Positions 40,455 through 52,500 of a stretch of DNA of 64,000 nucleotides are shown piece after piece. The notes under the pieces are model-generated. The model was given only the letters and a program-made list of their open reading frames with translations. It did not search any database and was not told the origin of the DNA. Source of the DNA: Eopsaltria australis. Taxonomy: Eukaryota > Chordata > Aves > Passeriformes > Petroicidae. The position numbers were made by a program, and so were the translations under genes. How positions within the stretch are numbered: the first letter of the stretch is position 1; each line of letters opens with the position of its first letter. Location of the stretch: assembly GCA_034509425.1 (NCBI GenBank), contig JAVTVJ010000011.1, positions 3,348,001 through 3,412,000 on the forward strand. Direction: 5' to 3'.

Positions 40455-40575
40455 TGTGGGTTTTACTTTGGTTTTGGGGTTGTGGATTGCTGTTTGGCTT
40501 TAGTGGGTTTTCTTTTGTTATGTTGTTGTTTTTGTTTATTTGTTTTGATGGTGGTTGTTGTTGTTGTTTTTCCCC
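40455..40575. repeat. G/T-rich low-complexity tract
   Basis: Runs of TTG, TTTG and GGTT dominate (TTGTTGTTGTTGTTTTTC near the end). This explains an Asn/Lys/Thr-rich frame on the other strand. Confidence 0.85.
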
Positions 40576-42272
40576 AAAGAAAATAACTGCACAGTTTCTG
40601 GCCAGTGAGTTTAGAATATTGACCCTTAAGAAAATGAGCCATTTCCAGATTAAGGGAGATCTCTACACCTTCAGTTTGGATCAAGATCAGATTTAGCCCA
40701 GAGCAGTACTGTATCCAAATCAGGCCTAAGACCCAATGGTGGCAAACCGTGTTTATGAACTTGTCATTCTCTTAGATGTTCTGTTCACTTTGAGCTCTTG
40801 GCCTTGTTTAAATGCTGAGCTGGGGTTATAGGTCCTCATGTGGTCAGGAATTTTTTTGTGTCTGCAAAAAAGGAGGGTAGATCAATTGATCAGTGAGGCA
40901 GGTCAGTTGATTTGTCAAAGAAGAGTTGGGAGAAAGTAATGGTTTTGCACTGATTTTGCATCAATCTGTTGAAATTCTTAAAATCTTCCTTTCAATATTT
41001 AGTGGTGGAAATGAAATGCAGCAGAAACATATCTCAGTAGGTGCTTTGACATTACTGCAGTTAATATTTTTAAAGTGGCAGGGCATTTTCCTAGGACTGC
41101 AGAAATGAGAGAATCCAGCTATGTCATCTAGACCTGTCCCTGCCAGTGCAACATTGTGTGACATTTGCTGTGGCGACTGTCAGGAACTTTTAAGACCAGG
41201 TTATGGCAGCAGCCCTTGTGTTTGCAGTGACACAGCCCCACAGAGGGGACAGAAGAGGCTGTGCCAGTACAGGCACAGTAGGTAATTCTGTTTGATCCCC
41301 GCAGCTCTCTCACTCCTCTAAGTTTATGCCTATATCAAAGACTATCGTTAACATCAGCTATTTGTCCTCTCCCCCTCTGCCTAGAGGAAGTGTGCAACCA
41401 ACCAAATGTCTTCTTTTGAAACTGATTGCTTTGTTTTCTCTTTGCACAAACAGTGCAGGGTAGTGCATATGACAAAGTGTTTATGTACAAGGTCCCAGTC
41501 CCAGATCTCACCTACGTGGTAGTGAATGCTGGCTCATAAGGTTTAATACAGACCTGCACTTATAATTTCACAGTGTTGTTATTCAGCTCCCAAGAGCATT
41601 CCTCCTTTTGTTTGGTGGGGCAGGAACTGGCACACATAGTGGGTACCCCAAATGGCCTGGCCTGAGCAGGGTGTGCTGACTTTTGACCAAGCAGGGCCCT
41701 CAAGTAATTCCAGTTGAATCATTCAAGGTGAGGCTGGAGGATGCAGCGTGCCATTTTGGGTTCTTCTCTTTCCTGGACTGATCTCTCTCTGTCCTCTTTC
41801 TGATTTGTTTCAGTGGAGCATTGTAGAGAAGAGTTTGGTTTCTGCCACTCTACCATTCCTTGACACTTGCAGACCCATCTCCGTGTTTTGGAGTAGCAGA
41901 GCAGTCGGATATGTCACATTGTCATCTCTTAAATATGTCCCAACATTGTTTGCTACCAAAGAAGTGAAACTGGATAGTTGGCAATCAAATGATTAGCAGC
42001 GAAGTGTCTCTTCTGCCAGCCTGCTCTACTGGATATGCTCTGTATGAGACCAAGGGGTTTCACCTGCTGACCTTGCCAAGAGCAGGTCATAGTTTCATGA
42101 AGATCTACTCCTTTAAGTTCCTGTGCCTATGGATTCTTGTTTTGACCTCATTTCACAAGTTTTCTAATTTATTGTCTGAGGCTGATAATGCCTCAAATAT
42201 GTCAAGTGTTGCTTTGCCTCCTCCGGTTGTTACATCCTTTTCTTTAGCTTTCCAAGGATACTCACCTCAGCT

Positions 42273-42292
42273 ATCTTTCTTTCTTTCTTTTT
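42273..42292. repeat. (CTTT)n tract
   Basis: TTTCTTTCTTTCTTTTTTTC, an imperfect tetranucleotide repeat. Confidence 0.85.
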
Positions 42293-45200
42293 TTCTCGTT
42301 TAAGGAGCCTTGAATTATCCAGTGCCAGTTGCTTTTTTTTTTTTGTCAGCTTGAAGAAGGGTTAGTCATGTGCTACTTGTTCTGAGTTTCCCATGCTAAG
42401 TGCAGGCAACTTGGCCTGCACTACACCTGCTTATTCAGTGGGTTATTGGTTCAGCAGAAGCACTGAAGCAACCCCAGTGGTAGCTGTGTTGGTAAAGCTA
42501 ACACATGCTGAAAGTCAGATGTTCATCTGCATTTATGACCTGTTGCTGGCTCTACATACTTAGGTCTTCCCAGAGCCTATTGAGTTCCTCTCTTAGCCAG
42601 AACTGCAAGAGTGTAAGTGTGGGATTCCTTCTTCTGCATCTTACAGATGTTGAGAAACTGCTGAGAAAAATCAAGGGAAGAAAATGACTGAAATATTAAT
42701 AAAGAAAGTCTTCTATTTCCCAGTTTACTCCTTTCAGTCCCTAACCAGCTGTGAAAATAAGACTGCGTCTTTGGCAGATACATGTACATTTACTGGACAA
42801 TCTGTATGACACCAGGTCTTATAACTGATCTGCAAGCAATTGATAAAAGGATTTTCCAAGCCACAAGGACAAGTTAGAGCATCTTGAATCTCAAGGGGCC
42901 ACAGGGATCATCCTTCTGTTCTGTGCAGAGGAGGCACAAATGGATGCTTGCAATACGTACGCATTGGTGGGATATGGTCACAGTCTTGGAACTTCCCATT
43001 CTTCATTTGCAGTGTTAATGTTGTACTTATCGCAGTCAATAAAATACAGCAGGAGAAACCAAATCCTTTCTCATGTTTATACTTATATCATTTAATCTTT
43101 AGCCAAAAACTTAATGGGGTGCCTTTTCAAGTACCCACACAAATGTATGCTGATGCATATGCAAAATAGAACTATTTTTTTAAGCTTATACCAGAATTCT
43201 TACAAGTTCATGGCCTGCAGGATGAAACAAACTTTCCTCTGAACAGTCTAGCACAAACTCAGCATTTAGGTCTCATTAAAGCCCCAGTCAGAGAGGTTAA
43301 ATAGCATTAAATGTTGCAGGAGCCTCATGCCACGTCTCTGCAAGGGGAGTGGGTAGAGTTCATTCACTGTGAAGTAATGCTTGTGTTAATAGTTAGAGGT
43401 TGGATGACCGGGAATCCATGCCTGGAAAACCTGTGATCTTGATGATTTCAGTGCCCTCTCTGGCATCCTGTGAAAAATCTCACATGACAGCTTTGAAGGC
43501 GGCTGGATCCCTCGCCAGTCAGCTGCTCCCTTTAGAAAATTCTTCCCCAGATATTCTCTGGATGGCAGAAATCTTCATCAAAACACCCGTCAGAAGGGAA
43601 GGAGCAGCAGCGCTGTGTAAACAGCCTGGGGAGTGCCTTCATTTCAGATGAGCCTGTGAAAAACACTGCTAGGTCAGTAACATCAACCCATTAAAATGTT
43701 GCAGTACTGGAGCTCAAGCTAAGCAGTTTGAGCTGCTTAGTTCATTTCTGGCATAGGGTTTGAAGCCTAGACTGCACCCCAGGCTCCTGGAGAAATCTTG
43801 TCCCCAGTGCTTAGGGGAATGAGCTGCAAGGCACATCCACAGGGCAGAAACCTACAGAGTGACATCTTTTGGGATCAGTCAGTAAGGATTATATAAACAA
43901 GTAAGTCTTGATGCAAGGGACACCACCTTTATGAAAGGCATCTGGTCTGCAGCTTAGGCAAAAGTGCCACGGAGGTGAGGACAGCACCTCTCTTTATGCC
44001 CCACAGGGTTTATGGATAACTTTGAAAAATGCCTGCACCTGGGCAAGGCTATGCCCACAGGCAGCAGTGTCCTCCTTGCTTCAAGCATACAGGTGCTGCA
44101 AGATCAATGTCCTCCAGGGAATGTGGCTTTTCAGAGATGTTTCTGAGGCCATGCTTGAAATATGTTGTGTTGGTTGGTAGCCTGTGAGACAGCTCTGTGA
44201 GCAAGAGATCAGTGAGTCAGGGAGTTCTCTCTGCTGATACAAGATTGTGTCTGAGGACATCTTTGAGATAGAAGTGGCCTGAGTGTAGCACAAAGCCCTT
44301 CTCAGTACCCTCTTCCCTAAGGCTTGCAATGTGGAGCTCTGGAGGAGCATCCCACCTTACTGCCACCAAACAGGAATTTCATGGTGCCTGGCCTAGCAGG
44401 ATTTGAAATTATGCCAGGATATGATTAATAAATTTCCATGTACTTGCAGGAAGGACAAGGAAGGCAGTGCTGGGAACTGCTGTAGTAGATTGCCAAAAGC
44501 ATGAGATGACCTCCGCCATGGCTATGGTTGAATGTCCCTCCAGGCAGCAGAGAGGTACTTTAAAAAAGTCTGGCTGGATCTTAGCCCACAGTTCCCACTC
44601 CCTGGATGGACTGTCCTTTTCTGGGCAAGTGGGCACTGCCATGTTGTCCTCATCAGCCTGAGTGCCACTACCAGTCAGTCAGGAGAGGTGACCTCTTGGT
44701 GGTAGGAGGCAGCCCCCATGTGCTGAGGCCTTTGAGATGGACTGTGGAGGAAGAGCTGATGCTGGTTTCATCTTTGTTTCAGTTTCTGGAGAAGAAGGAC
44801 ATTCTGCCTCCATTTTCCTGGGGCCTAGCAGTGAGTTCACAGAGGTTCTGTGAACAGGGCTCAACTCCTGCTGCTGAGGCAACTCTTTGAAAGTTCATCT
44901 ATTTTTCATTTTCTTATGACTGCCAGAAGTCACAAGTATGTGGTCCAGCCTCTGTCACGAGACAAGATGTCCATGTGCCATTGGAAGGAAGACATGTGAG
45001 GTTCTACTGCCTTCAGCTTTGCTTCTTCCCCCATTGGTGCCTGGCCAATCCTCCTACACTCCCTCCTGTATTCTTTCAGTGAGTTGGTTTACAATGCTCC
45101 TGTAGAAAGTCTTGTTGCATTCGGGGAACTGAATGGCCAAAAAGTTAGAGAAAATTATTCCCTATTTTGCCCCTGTGGGGTTGGTGTCCTGACCACTGTT

Positions 45201-46311
45201 TTCTGCATCAAGTTTCCAAGGGGTGATAGAAAGGGGGATCAGTAGGAGCAGCCTGTCCCTGCAGATGGCCCTTTGCCATCTCATTGCTGTCACTGCAGAG
45301 GAACAGCACAGCCTCCATCACCTTTTGGGAGCACATCTCAAAACAGAGCATCTCCCAGTTCCTCCTGGGTGAGTGAAAGCACCCCAGCTTCCTGAAGCAG
45401 GGGCACCCCAAACCTGTGTGTGGGAGCGAAGAGAAAAGCACTGTCCACAGGTACACGTGGCAGGTTTTCTTTTGTTGCTGCCTATTTTAGGAAGTCAGGA
45501 AGTAAACTGTTCCCAGAGTATTTTTGACCATGCAGGCCTTCTCACTCAGCAGTAATCTAATCCCCACAGGGGCAGGGGGATCCTATATACTGAGGTGCAG
45601 AGGGTAATGCCTGCTGCCACTCTTTGCATCAGCCTTTTTAACTCACTCAGCAGCTTGACAGACTGAAAAAAGCAATCATAAAAAGTCATGCCAAAGAATG
45701 TGTAAAATAGAATAAAAATGAAGAAAGGTAAATTGTGTTTCTGAAACTTAGTGAGGTGTCAGATATTGATTGAGATAACTTCAGTCTTTGACAATTTAAT
45801 TTCCCTGCCCATATATTAGCAAAATCTTTCTGTGTATAATGTCTCTTTTACTTTGGAAGAATAGAAATGCATTAAAAAAAGTCCTCATTCTCAATTTAAT
45901 GAAAACACATCTCACAGTGGTTTTATGTATTTCATAGTTGATTAAAAAAACTCTCTCTCCCAGGAACAAAGATTTCCCAGATTACAGAATGGCATCATCA
46001 GTTTATCCGTAGTTGCAAAGCTCATTTTTTGCTATAATTGGATATTAACACCTCTGACACTCTGACAGATATCAAAGGCAGCGCTCTGGCAGTGGCTGGG
46101 CAGGTTGGTAGTTGAGCTCATGACAGGGCTGCAAAGTGCTTCTGACTTCAGGTTTCAGTTTCCCAGGATAGGCCTATGCCAGGGTGTTCCCTCTTCCCTC
46201 ATGGGTGTGGGGAGCAGGATCAGGAGTGCGCCTGGCTGTGTCAGATGTCCAGCTTAAGCAGAGACACAGTTAAAAGATATGGATGTTTGGTTGTTCTTGT
46301 AGTGAGATATG

Positions 46312-46545
46312 ATAGAATATCCTGATCTGGAAGAGACCCACAAGGATCATTGAATTCCTACTGCTGGCCCTGCACAGGACAGCCCCAGAAGTCACACCAT
46401 GTGCCTGAGAGCATTGTCCAAACCCTTCTTGAACTCTGGCAAGCTTAGTGCCATGAAGAACCTTTTCCTAATGTTCAGCCTAAACCTCTTGTAGCACATT
46501 TTCATGCTGTTCCCTCATGTGTGCCAAAGACTTTGTGAAGCCCTT
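46312..46545 (-). mobile_element. Old CR1 LINE fragment, antisense
   Basis: GATAGAATATCCTGATCTGG, AAGAGACCCACAAGGATCAT and AGAACCTTTTCCTAATGTTC are diverged CR1 phrases in reverse-complement orientation. It is more eroded than the other copies. Confidence 0.8.
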
Positions 46546-46555
46546 TTTTCAAGAA

Positions 46556-46582
46556 AAGTGTGTGTGTATGTGTGTGTGTGGA
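46556..46582. repeat. Short (TG)n tract
   Basis: AAGTGTGTGTGTATGTGTGT and beyond, an imperfect dinucleotide repeat just after the CR1 fragment. Confidence 0.85.
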
Positions 46583-49500
46583 GTCCGTGTACACACATAT
46601 GAGTATAAGTATTTCAATCTAAACTTGATTTCTCTTAGGTGTATGAACAGTCACTGAATGGGACAGTGGGGCTATTTCACATGGGTTATGCATCTTAAGC
46701 GCACTGAGTTAAGGAAACACATTATTCCCAACACTTTCAGGATCCTTCTATACAGTAAAGTCAAAAGATTTCAGGAAAAGTTGCTGAGGGAGGCTGGGAA
46801 ACTCCAGGATGCAAGAAAATAGTTACTTGGAAAGAGTTGCACCCTATGATAGAAATAAACACAGGCTCTTGTAAAATAAGAAATAACCTTAAATGTGAAG
46901 ACCCCTAAATGCATCTGCAGTTTATTAAACAGCTGCTCTCCAGGCCACATTTAACAGAAGAAGGAACTACTTACACCACATCCACATCAGATCCAAAGGA
47001 GTTCACTTCTAAGGGCCAAGGTCAAACATAAGCTCGTAAGCACATTCATAACTTGAACATGCCAGGCATTACTTGATAGTTATGGCTGCCTGTGCTTGAG
47101 TCATGGGCTGCATGTGTACCACTGTGACCTTTGTCAAATTAGAACTTGGGGTGCTGGCTTACTGAAATAAAATAATGGAATTTTGTGGCTTAGTTTGTAT
47201 AGTGAGCTTTATTCTAACAGGACTCTGTTTCCATTCCAGCACAGATGTGTCCCGTTGCCCAGGAGGCTTTGAATCATTGGTGTTACAGCACGTGTATATT
47301 AAAGTCTGTAATTCAAAGGATTCGTCACTTCCCTACTCTCCTTGCCTGTGTCTGAAGGAGGAAATCCCTGTCCCAATGTGACAGCTGCATGAGATGAAAG
47401 AACACTTGGCTGTGGCAAGCTCACTATGCTGAGTGCTTTACAGGCAGACATGGTCCCCACTCAGGAAAACTCAGCATTACATGAACCAATAAGAAGAAGT
47501 CACTGACAATAGAAGGTGAAAATTAATAACGCAGTTGCTGAGGTACCAATACAGCAGGCTTGAGAGGGCCAGAGTCTCTGGTCTACAGAGGCCAGGTTGC
47601 ATTGTAGGTACATTAAGTTGTGCCCTTTTAGGTTTTATTAAAGTACATTTTGATGAGTTTTGGTCATGGCTTTCCATCAGGAAACTACAGTTCTCTCATA
47701 GAGAACCAGTAATCCTGATGTCTGGAGTCTCAAGCCACCGAGGTGAGGTGGTATGACTGGTCCAGCAGCTCAGCAGAAAAGGCAGGCTGACTTAGTCACT
47801 GTCCTCTTGCACTAGAAATGCCACGAGAGACATGGCAAATGATTAGACACCTGGTCAGAGGTCAAATGCAGGCCTTTAAAGCAGGAGAGAATAAGATTAG
47901 AAAAGCTGCTGCTCCTGTGAAAGGAGTCTTTGCTCATGTAAAACTACGTCAGTGGACTTTTCTAGCCAAGAAATGAAGAGAGTGTCCTGGAAACACAGCA
48001 GAGGAAGAGGAAGGATGGGGAAGAAATGGATAAGTGAGGTGACTTCTCAACATCTCTATTGCTGTCAACGTACAATGCAAATGTGCTGTATCTGTGTACT
48101 GAATCTGCCTGGCAAAAGGGGCTGCAGCACTCCTGCACAGGATAAGCTCTCAAACCACAGGCTTCATTCCCGGTGTGTGAATACCCCGTTGATTGATTTA
48201 AATGAGGCAGCTGCAGGACTCTTGGTAGGATGGGAGCCTCTGTGCCAGCACAGGTGGTGAATGGAAATGAAAATGATGCTCGTCTTCCTTCTTCACTTCT
48301 GTTCCTCTTCCCACTGCTTCCCACCACAAAGTGCCACTGTTTCCTTGCCCTCACTTGGGTCCTGGTCAGCCACTGTGGCACACACAAACCCTCTCCAGGA
48401 GAAGACCCCTCTCCCGTGGGGAGAGGCTTACCAAGCTCAGGAATGTCACAGCCAGTGAGTGCCAGGGCCACCTAAAGGCTGGGAGGTGGTTGGGTGGGCA
48501 GGCACAGCCACAGGGAGTAAAACCTCCTGCTTGCAGTGGTGGAACCACCAAAGGCATCCTCTTTTTGATGTGGAGTTGGGTGAATAGATGCCAGGTTCCC
48601 CAAGACTTGGATTGCTGATGGCTCCCTGTTGTGGAAAAATCCTTGAGCCGGTGGGAACCATCCCAGATGCCCATTCAGGCTGTCCCCTCCTGCCTCACGG
48701 AGAGCTGAGTAGGTCAGACCTAGGATCAAGTGATTGGAATTTTGATGTTTGACTTAAGAGGGTCTCATGGCTCATTTGAAACTAAGCCTGAGCTAATTAG
48801 TCCCTGAAGACAGCAGTTCAGAAATAACCTGTCTGGCTCTGGGTATCATGGTGGGAAAGGATGAGGAAAACTCATCTCTCCCGTTCTGTGCTCTCGCCTG
48901 GCACACGGCAGGTGTGTCTGAGCTGGCTCCAGCCCAGCCCTGCCTTGTCTGAGGGATAAAGGATTTCCTAAATGTTTTTTCCTGAGTTATGTTGATTCTG
49001 CCAAAAGGCCTTTTGCTTTGTCTTCAATTACTGTGATTGTTCCCGTGGATTAAAAACCAGACCAGGTTCTCCCTGCATGTGCTGCAGAGTGTTTGTATTA
49101 ACCCCAGGTGCTCAGCCGTGCCAGTCTGGCAGCAAGGGCAGAGCCTGCAGGGCCACCATTCCCTTCTTGCAGGGAGACACAAAGGGAGACAGCCCCTGGC
49201 CTTTGCTTCACTTCTGTCCCACCATCAGCAATGCTTCAGAGCCCTAAGTATAGGAAAGGCATGTTTCCAGAGACAGGGAACACCAGGCATTTCAATGTTT
49301 CTCATAAATTGGTACTCACAGTGGAAAAAATGAATACCTCATTTGTATCCAGAGACCAGAGCAATGGAGTAAGTACAGAAGTTTCCTACTAAACAACCAT
49401 CAGCCCAATGCTACAATTGGTATTATATATATTATATAAACCATCATACATACATTATCTATATTTCCTTCTTACACTTAAAAGCTACTTTCTAATTTTT

Positions 49501-52500
49501 CCTCCTCTGGATGAGGCAGGCTATGGCTCTCTTGCTATCTTTATGATTTTTAACTTGGCTTCTGCAATGAAATAAAACACCAGTCCTCACTTTAAAAATA
49601 TGTGGTCATGTTTCCTAAATGAAACAGTGTGATGCTGAGAGCACCAAGACTGTAACTCAAGTTGCTGATCACAAACTGCCAAAGTGATTTTTCTTTCAGG
49701 ATATTGCCTTTCACTGAACCTGAAGATTGACTTACAATTTGTTGGACCATACATATCTGTTGGACCATGGATATCTGTTACATTTAGGAAGAGTGATTAA
49801 CGAACACTGGCAAGGCATATCACCTAAGTAATATGGCACTATTACTCACTGCTGAATTTAAATTAAAAGATAAATATTACATGCCACAAGTTTAGCTGTA
49901 TGCAGATTTTGCTTCTGTTGTTTATTGCATATTTCTAAAGTAGCAGATAAGAATTTTGGTGTTTTCAGAGCTGCACTTTAGAACCTACAAATCAAAGATC
50001 CTTATTAAAGGAGCTGCTTCTAGTCAGAGCAGCATACCCAGACATTAAGCTAGAAGTGCAGAAGAAAACCTTTAAAACACTGCAAGTAGTGCATTTGTGG
50101 AAATTGTCACCTTCAACAGAGGTAGTATATATTTTGTCATAAAAAATAATTTTAAAAATTGAAAGTGGTATTATTTTAAAGGGATTTTATACTGCTTTGG
50201 CTACTGCTGTCCTGGTCCTAGGTAGCAGCTGACTCAAAGGAGCTGTGCTACAAAGCTCAAGATAGTCATGTCAGCAGCATTGCTCTTAGGAAGATGCATT
50301 TTGTCCCCAAGAACTAAGGCAATGACTATCTGGTCCTGAATTCTCCCATCAGTCAAGCAGCAGAGAAATGTTTTTCTAGTCAGACCACACACAAACCAGT
50401 GCCATGGCTTTCTGCAGAAGAAGAGTGGCCACAGAGGATGCTCTTATACAAGTCTTCCTGCTTGTACAGGTGTATCAGACCTCATGAGATCCAGTCGGTG
50501 GGAGCCTTTAGAAGAGAGCCCATAGCAGTTTGGTGTTCAAGAGAAGGGCTTGAAATGATGGAATAGCTTGAATGTGCATGGGGAAGCTGACAAGAGTTGG
50601 TAGAGGCAACCTTATCCTCATTAGCAACATCTTAAATCACTGCATGAATGTCCTTTCTCATGTTTCCTGCACAGATGCTGGAGATAATTCTGAGTCTATA
50701 AAACTTTGCTGGATATAGCTCTGTTTGCAGGCTCTCATTCCAGTTTTGAGGAGTAAGTACATTCTTGTCCGGTCTTCACAGTGATATAGTTTGGAAAAAA
50801 CAACATGCCAAAGCAGTTCTCTTCCATGTGGTCCTCCTTCAGCATAGAGGGCTGTGATATCTGTGCCTGCCAAGTGAGTCACACACTCACACCTTTCAGT
50901 TTACAAATGTTTTGAAATGTTGTGGGGCTGGGAGTAGGGTGTCTGCCTACCTATGCTATTTTTCCTCTTTAAATGAGCACTTGCCCTTTAATCTTGCTAA
51001 GAAGAACAGTTTAACTCAGAGGACGCCCAACTGTGGAACTTGTTGGCTCATAAGGAGTTGGAGCAACTTCTTGCCATGTAAGTCTCAGTCTATGAGGCAC
51101 CAAGGTTATGGAAAGGTGTCAAGTAATGCCACTTCATGTTCAAACACATTTGTGGTTGTCATTCAGCAGTGTGCTTGCATATATTTTTCAATTTAATCTT
51201 ATTGGGTTTAATGGGATTTGGAGTGTCCCTAATGTTTGTGCTACAGCTGTGCAATCATCTGACTTGGAGTTTCAACCAGAGGCTGCACAAAACCAAACTG
51301 TTTTGCACCCAGCACCTGCAACCCTCTGCCCCTCACAGACCTCAGTAAAATGAAGACTGTACCTCTTGGCTGGTTTTGAAAAGCAGGTTAGTCAAATGTC
51401 TGTCAGGAATGGCTCAGGTGTACTTTCTCCTGCCTTGGACTGGAAGAATGACCTTCCACAAGCAATTGCAACCCAATCCTCTGAAATTTCTAGGAAATTA
51501 TACCACCTGATGGTTAGACTATTCAATGCATGACAAGTACAGCTACTAGCTAGCAGCCAAAATTAAAATAAATCTTAATTATTCAGATTTTTCTGTAGCT
51601 GTTAAACCTTTCTTACTTTACTTAGGTATCACCTCCAAGAAGAGAAGTCTGGGGGAAAGAGAATGTTTTCCTGTTGGAAAGAGAATGCTTTTCAACTTAG
51701 TGATTAGAGGACATACTTTTCATCTTATTTAACCTGTTACTTCTCTCAAGTGTTGACACAGACAGAAATAAAATCTAGATCATAAATGGCAATCATAAGC
51801 CTCTTGAGCAGCAAAGTCCAAAATGTCAATCTTGTGAACTCCCACCCTGTGCTGTTTTTTGTCTCTGGCTAAATCAGAGCCCTGTAGCTTTGTTTCTGTG
51901 GTAAAATTTCCTTCTCATCTGATGCTAGCCATAGATGCAATTAGTCAAATCCAAATGTTTTTGTCTGAACACAAGGCCTGGTGAATTTCCAGAGACACTT
52001 TCCTCTCTCTTTCACCTTGCAAGGGAAAGACTTAATTTTAAGTCTACTTCTTGCCTGCTGCCATACTTTGCTTCTGAATCCCTAGTGGAACACATTTGTG
52101 GCATCCTTGTCTAGGTGAAAGGGGATTCTCAAGTCTCTTTCACACCAGGGGGGCAGTTACAGCAAGAGGGACCGTGAAAAACTGATTTAAAAATAATCAT
52201 CACCCTGTAAGCTGGATTGCTGTTTGGGGAGGTAAGGGAAGGATGGAACAGAGACAGTTGCACTCATAAATCATCTAGTTGTCAGTTAAAAGGGGCTTTC
52301 ACTTCCCAAATCTTGTTATTTTTCCAATGAGGTAGCTTTACTTTGGGGGGTCAGGCTTATATCTTATCTTAAATTTAGTATCTTGGCTCCTTCTTTAATC
52401 AGCAGAGATCTGTTTGATGCAGTCAGGGGAGCCTGGAGGATGAATCAGGTGCCCTACCAGCACAGATGGGCTTCAGCTCTTTAATGCTGGCTCCTCGTGC

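Larger units (their letters stand above)
38466..46310. other. Intergenic, no confident gene
   Basis: All open frames here are short and unrecognised. A G/T-rich low-complexity stretch (40455-40575) and a CTTT run (42273-42292) are the only simple repeats of note. I looked for METTL21C-type methyltransferase motifs (expected nearby from human gene order) and saw none. Confidence 0.5.

Noticed and set aside
40355..40696. 113-codon plus-strand frame rich in Phe, Leu and Cys
   Set aside because: It is a translation of a T/G-rich low-complexity tract.
43300..45600. Possible endogenous retroviral LTR or retroviral coding remnants
   Set aside because: I see no paired LTR ends, primer-binding site or retroviral protein motif; the frames here are short and unrelated.
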